Shown: piece by piece, positions 35,320-36,244 of the stretch
Layout of the letters: each line of letters begins with the position of its first letter
Numbering within the stretch: position 1 is the stretch's first letter
Source: Thiolinea disciformis DSM 14473
Lineage (GTDB): Bacteria; Pseudomonadota; Gammaproteobacteria; Thiotrichales; Thiotrichaceae
Direction of reading: 5' to 3'
Assembly: GCF_000371925.1 (NCBI RefSeq)
Contig: NZ_AQVE01000032.1
Location: 1-36,244 of the forward strand
DNA: 36,244 nucleotides
Notes under the pieces: generated by a model
Told to the model about the DNA's origin: nothing
Database searches by the model: none
Seen by the model: only the letters and a program-made list of their open reading frames with translations
Translations under genes and position numbers: made by a program

Positions 35320-35913
35320 ATGAAGCGAAAATTATTAGCTACGCTAGTAGCTACTTTCTCTTTAGCAGCGGGAGCTGCTAGTGCTGCCCCTAGCTCGGTA
35401 GCAACGATTACGTCTGTTACAGGGCAAGTGATCATTGAAAATGCTGAGGGTGTGCGTAGCTTAGCTAAAGCTGACATGAGTTTGGCGGAAGGCTCAAACG
35501 TGATTGTATTAGAAAATGGCAAAGTAGGTTTGCAATACCAAGCTAGCCAATGCAAGATCAACCACGATAATAACTCTTTAGTAGCTATTTCTGAAAAAGC
35601 ACAGTGCGCTGCTAGTAAGAAGGTTTCTGTGGGTCAAGCAGGTAGACGTCCACAACCCACTAATAATGCATTCAATAATGCTTTAAGGGGAGCGGGTCGT
35701 AGCAATGGTGCGCTGGGTGGAGTGTCTGGTGGTGTGGCGACCGGAGGTGTTGTGGGAGGTGTCTCTACCACGACTATGATGGCAGCTCTGGGTGGTGTAG
35801 CCGCAGCAGCCTCAGTCGCAGCTGCTGGTAGCACCAATGACCTGAGACATTGTTATGACAAAAATGGCCCAGAACCTAGCTGCCCTAACTATATTCCACC
35901 TAAAACCCCTTAA
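35320..35913 (+). CDS. Secreted FecR-like domain protein with glycine-rich C-terminus
   Basis: 197 residues from ATG 35320, where GGGAGA is six bases upstream; the ATG three bases earlier is also possible. A signal peptide ends near ASA (about residue 22). Residues about 25-95 (VTGQVIIENAEGVRSLAKAD, then VIVLENGKVGLQYQ, then CKINHDNNSLVAI) resemble the beta-rich FecR-type domain. The rest has NNAFNNALRGAGRSNGALGG, then a Gly/Val/Ala hydrophobic stretch (GGVATGGVVGGV to AAASVAAAG). A Cys/Pro tail (HCYDKNGPEPSCPNYIPP) ends it. That hydrophobic stretch could insert in a membrane. The function is unknown. Confidence 0.7.
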   Translation: MKRKLLATLVATFSLAAGAASAAPSSVATITSVTGQVIIENAEGVRSLAKADMSLAEGSNVIVLENGKVGLQYQASQCKINHDNNSLVAISEKAQCAASKKVSVGQAGRRPQPTNNAFNNALRGAGRSNGALGGVSGGVATGGVVGGVSTTTMMAALGGVAAAASVAAAGSTNDLRHCYDKNGPEPSCPNYIPPKTP

Positions 35914-35922
35914 ATAATGTAT

Positions 35923-35953
35923 AAAGGCCTAGATAAATATTATTTAGGCCTTT
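35923..35953 (+). terminator. Intrinsic terminator after the FecR-like gene
   Basis: AAAGGCCTA and TAGGCCTTT form a perfect 9-bp stem with a 13-base AT-rich loop, nine bases past the stop, followed by CTTATTG. Its right arm ends nine bases before the presumed IS1 end. Confidence 0.7.
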
Positions 35954-35961
35954 CTTATTGT

Positions 35962-36244
35962 AGGTTCCGGTCATGATTTAAAGGAGTTGAAGAAGCGTCT
36001 TTCGATACAGGTTCCAATGACTTTGTCATGAATCTCGATAGACTTAGAAAAACAGATCGTCTTGCGTGCTAGACGTTTAATCCAAATCCTCAAATTCAGG
36101 TTTTGCCGTTCAATGCTTTGTGTGTAGCGCTTAGTGATTAAATGCTTATCTTCAGGCAATAAACGCTCATAAGCGCCCCAATCATCCGTGCAATACAATG
36201 CCAGTTTGAAAGGTGTCAACCGTTCCAAGAGTTGCTTCAAGGTG
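35962..36244 (-). mobile_element. IS1-family insertion sequence end, rest outside the window
   Basis: The C-terminal part of an IS1-type transposase on the minus strand runs off the right edge. The element probably ends near 35962-35965, where AGGTTCCGGTCATGA follows the terminator and could be its terminal inverted repeat. The other end is not available to confirm it. Confidence 0.7.
35971..36244 (-). CDS. IS1-family transposase, C-terminal part (InsB-like, truncated by window)
   Basis: At least 90 codons are open to the window edge, so the start lies outside. CTDDWGAYERLLP and KRYTQSIERQNLNLRIW are the conserved blocks of the IS1 InsB catalytic domain. ARKTICFSKSIEIHDKVIG near the end is the usual IS1 C-terminal signature. 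No disabling change is visible in the part seen. Confidence 0.85.
   Translation of the reverse strand, partial: TLKQLLERLTPFKLALYCTDDWGAYERLLPEDKHLITKRYTQSIERQNLNLRIWIKRLARKTICFSKSIEIHDKVIGTCIERRFFNSFKS

Overview
The window looks like a chromosomal stretch of a gammaproteobacterium. The tRNA, purH, moaA, thiL, serS, crcB and photolyase genes are of ordinary proteobacterial type. Diheme cytochrome c5-like, TSUP (sulfite/sulfonate exporter family) and tungsten-enzyme genes would suit a Thiothrix-like sulfur oxidiser, but that placement is inference. The window is bounded by two insertion sequences, an IS5-family element (IS427-like group) at the left edge and an IS1-family element at the right edge. 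Both are cut by the window.

Layout. Positions 1-660: IS5-family remnant, whose right end touches a Uma2-family nuclease gene (minus). 1262-1671: non-coding stretch with a small broken ORF and the tup promoter region. 1672-9482: a tungsten island with the tungstate ABC transporter tupABC, a GAF/winged-helix/BTAD-like regulator on the minus strand, and a divergent operon for a tungsten aldehyde oxidoreductase. That operon encodes a four-cluster ferredoxin subunit, the tungstopterin subunit, an FAD/NAD subunit and a MoaD-like protein. It ends with an unrecognised 86-residue protein that finishes in GGG. A heptamer, CAACCTT, occurs as an 11-bp-spaced tandem repeat before the aldehyde oxidoreductase operon and in a degenerate 11-bp-spaced form before tupA, which suggests one regulator ties tungstate uptake to the enzyme.

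9490-15981: AAA-ATPase/PD-(D/E)XK protein, purH, a small secreted protein, a TSUP permease, a diheme cytochrome c, tRNA-Arg(CCG) and a small secreted protein with a duplicated cysteine motif. 16051-18804: gabD-gabT operon for GABA/succinate semialdehyde catabolism. 19015-24775: RNase T2 followed by an RND efflux adaptor and pump, all on the minus strand with short gaps. 24840-28241: small membrane protein, moaA, moaB, a DUF2750 protein and a CvfB-like S1 RNA-binding protein.

28355-30733: a MerR-type regulator with a cobalamin-domain-like fold that has lost its B12 ligand residues, directly followed by DNA photolyase. 30730-34684: SPOR lipoprotein, thiL, fluoride channel crcB, serS and a DUF192 lipoprotein. 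34841-35913: two small exported proteins, then the IS1 end.

The clearest functional theme is tungsten/molybdenum. tupABC imports tungstate, moaA and moaB supply the pterin cofactor, the aor operon encodes an aldehyde-oxidising tungstoenzyme with its electron-transfer subunits, and the GAF regulator probably senses a small effector. No CRISPR array, phage or complete mobile element was seen.
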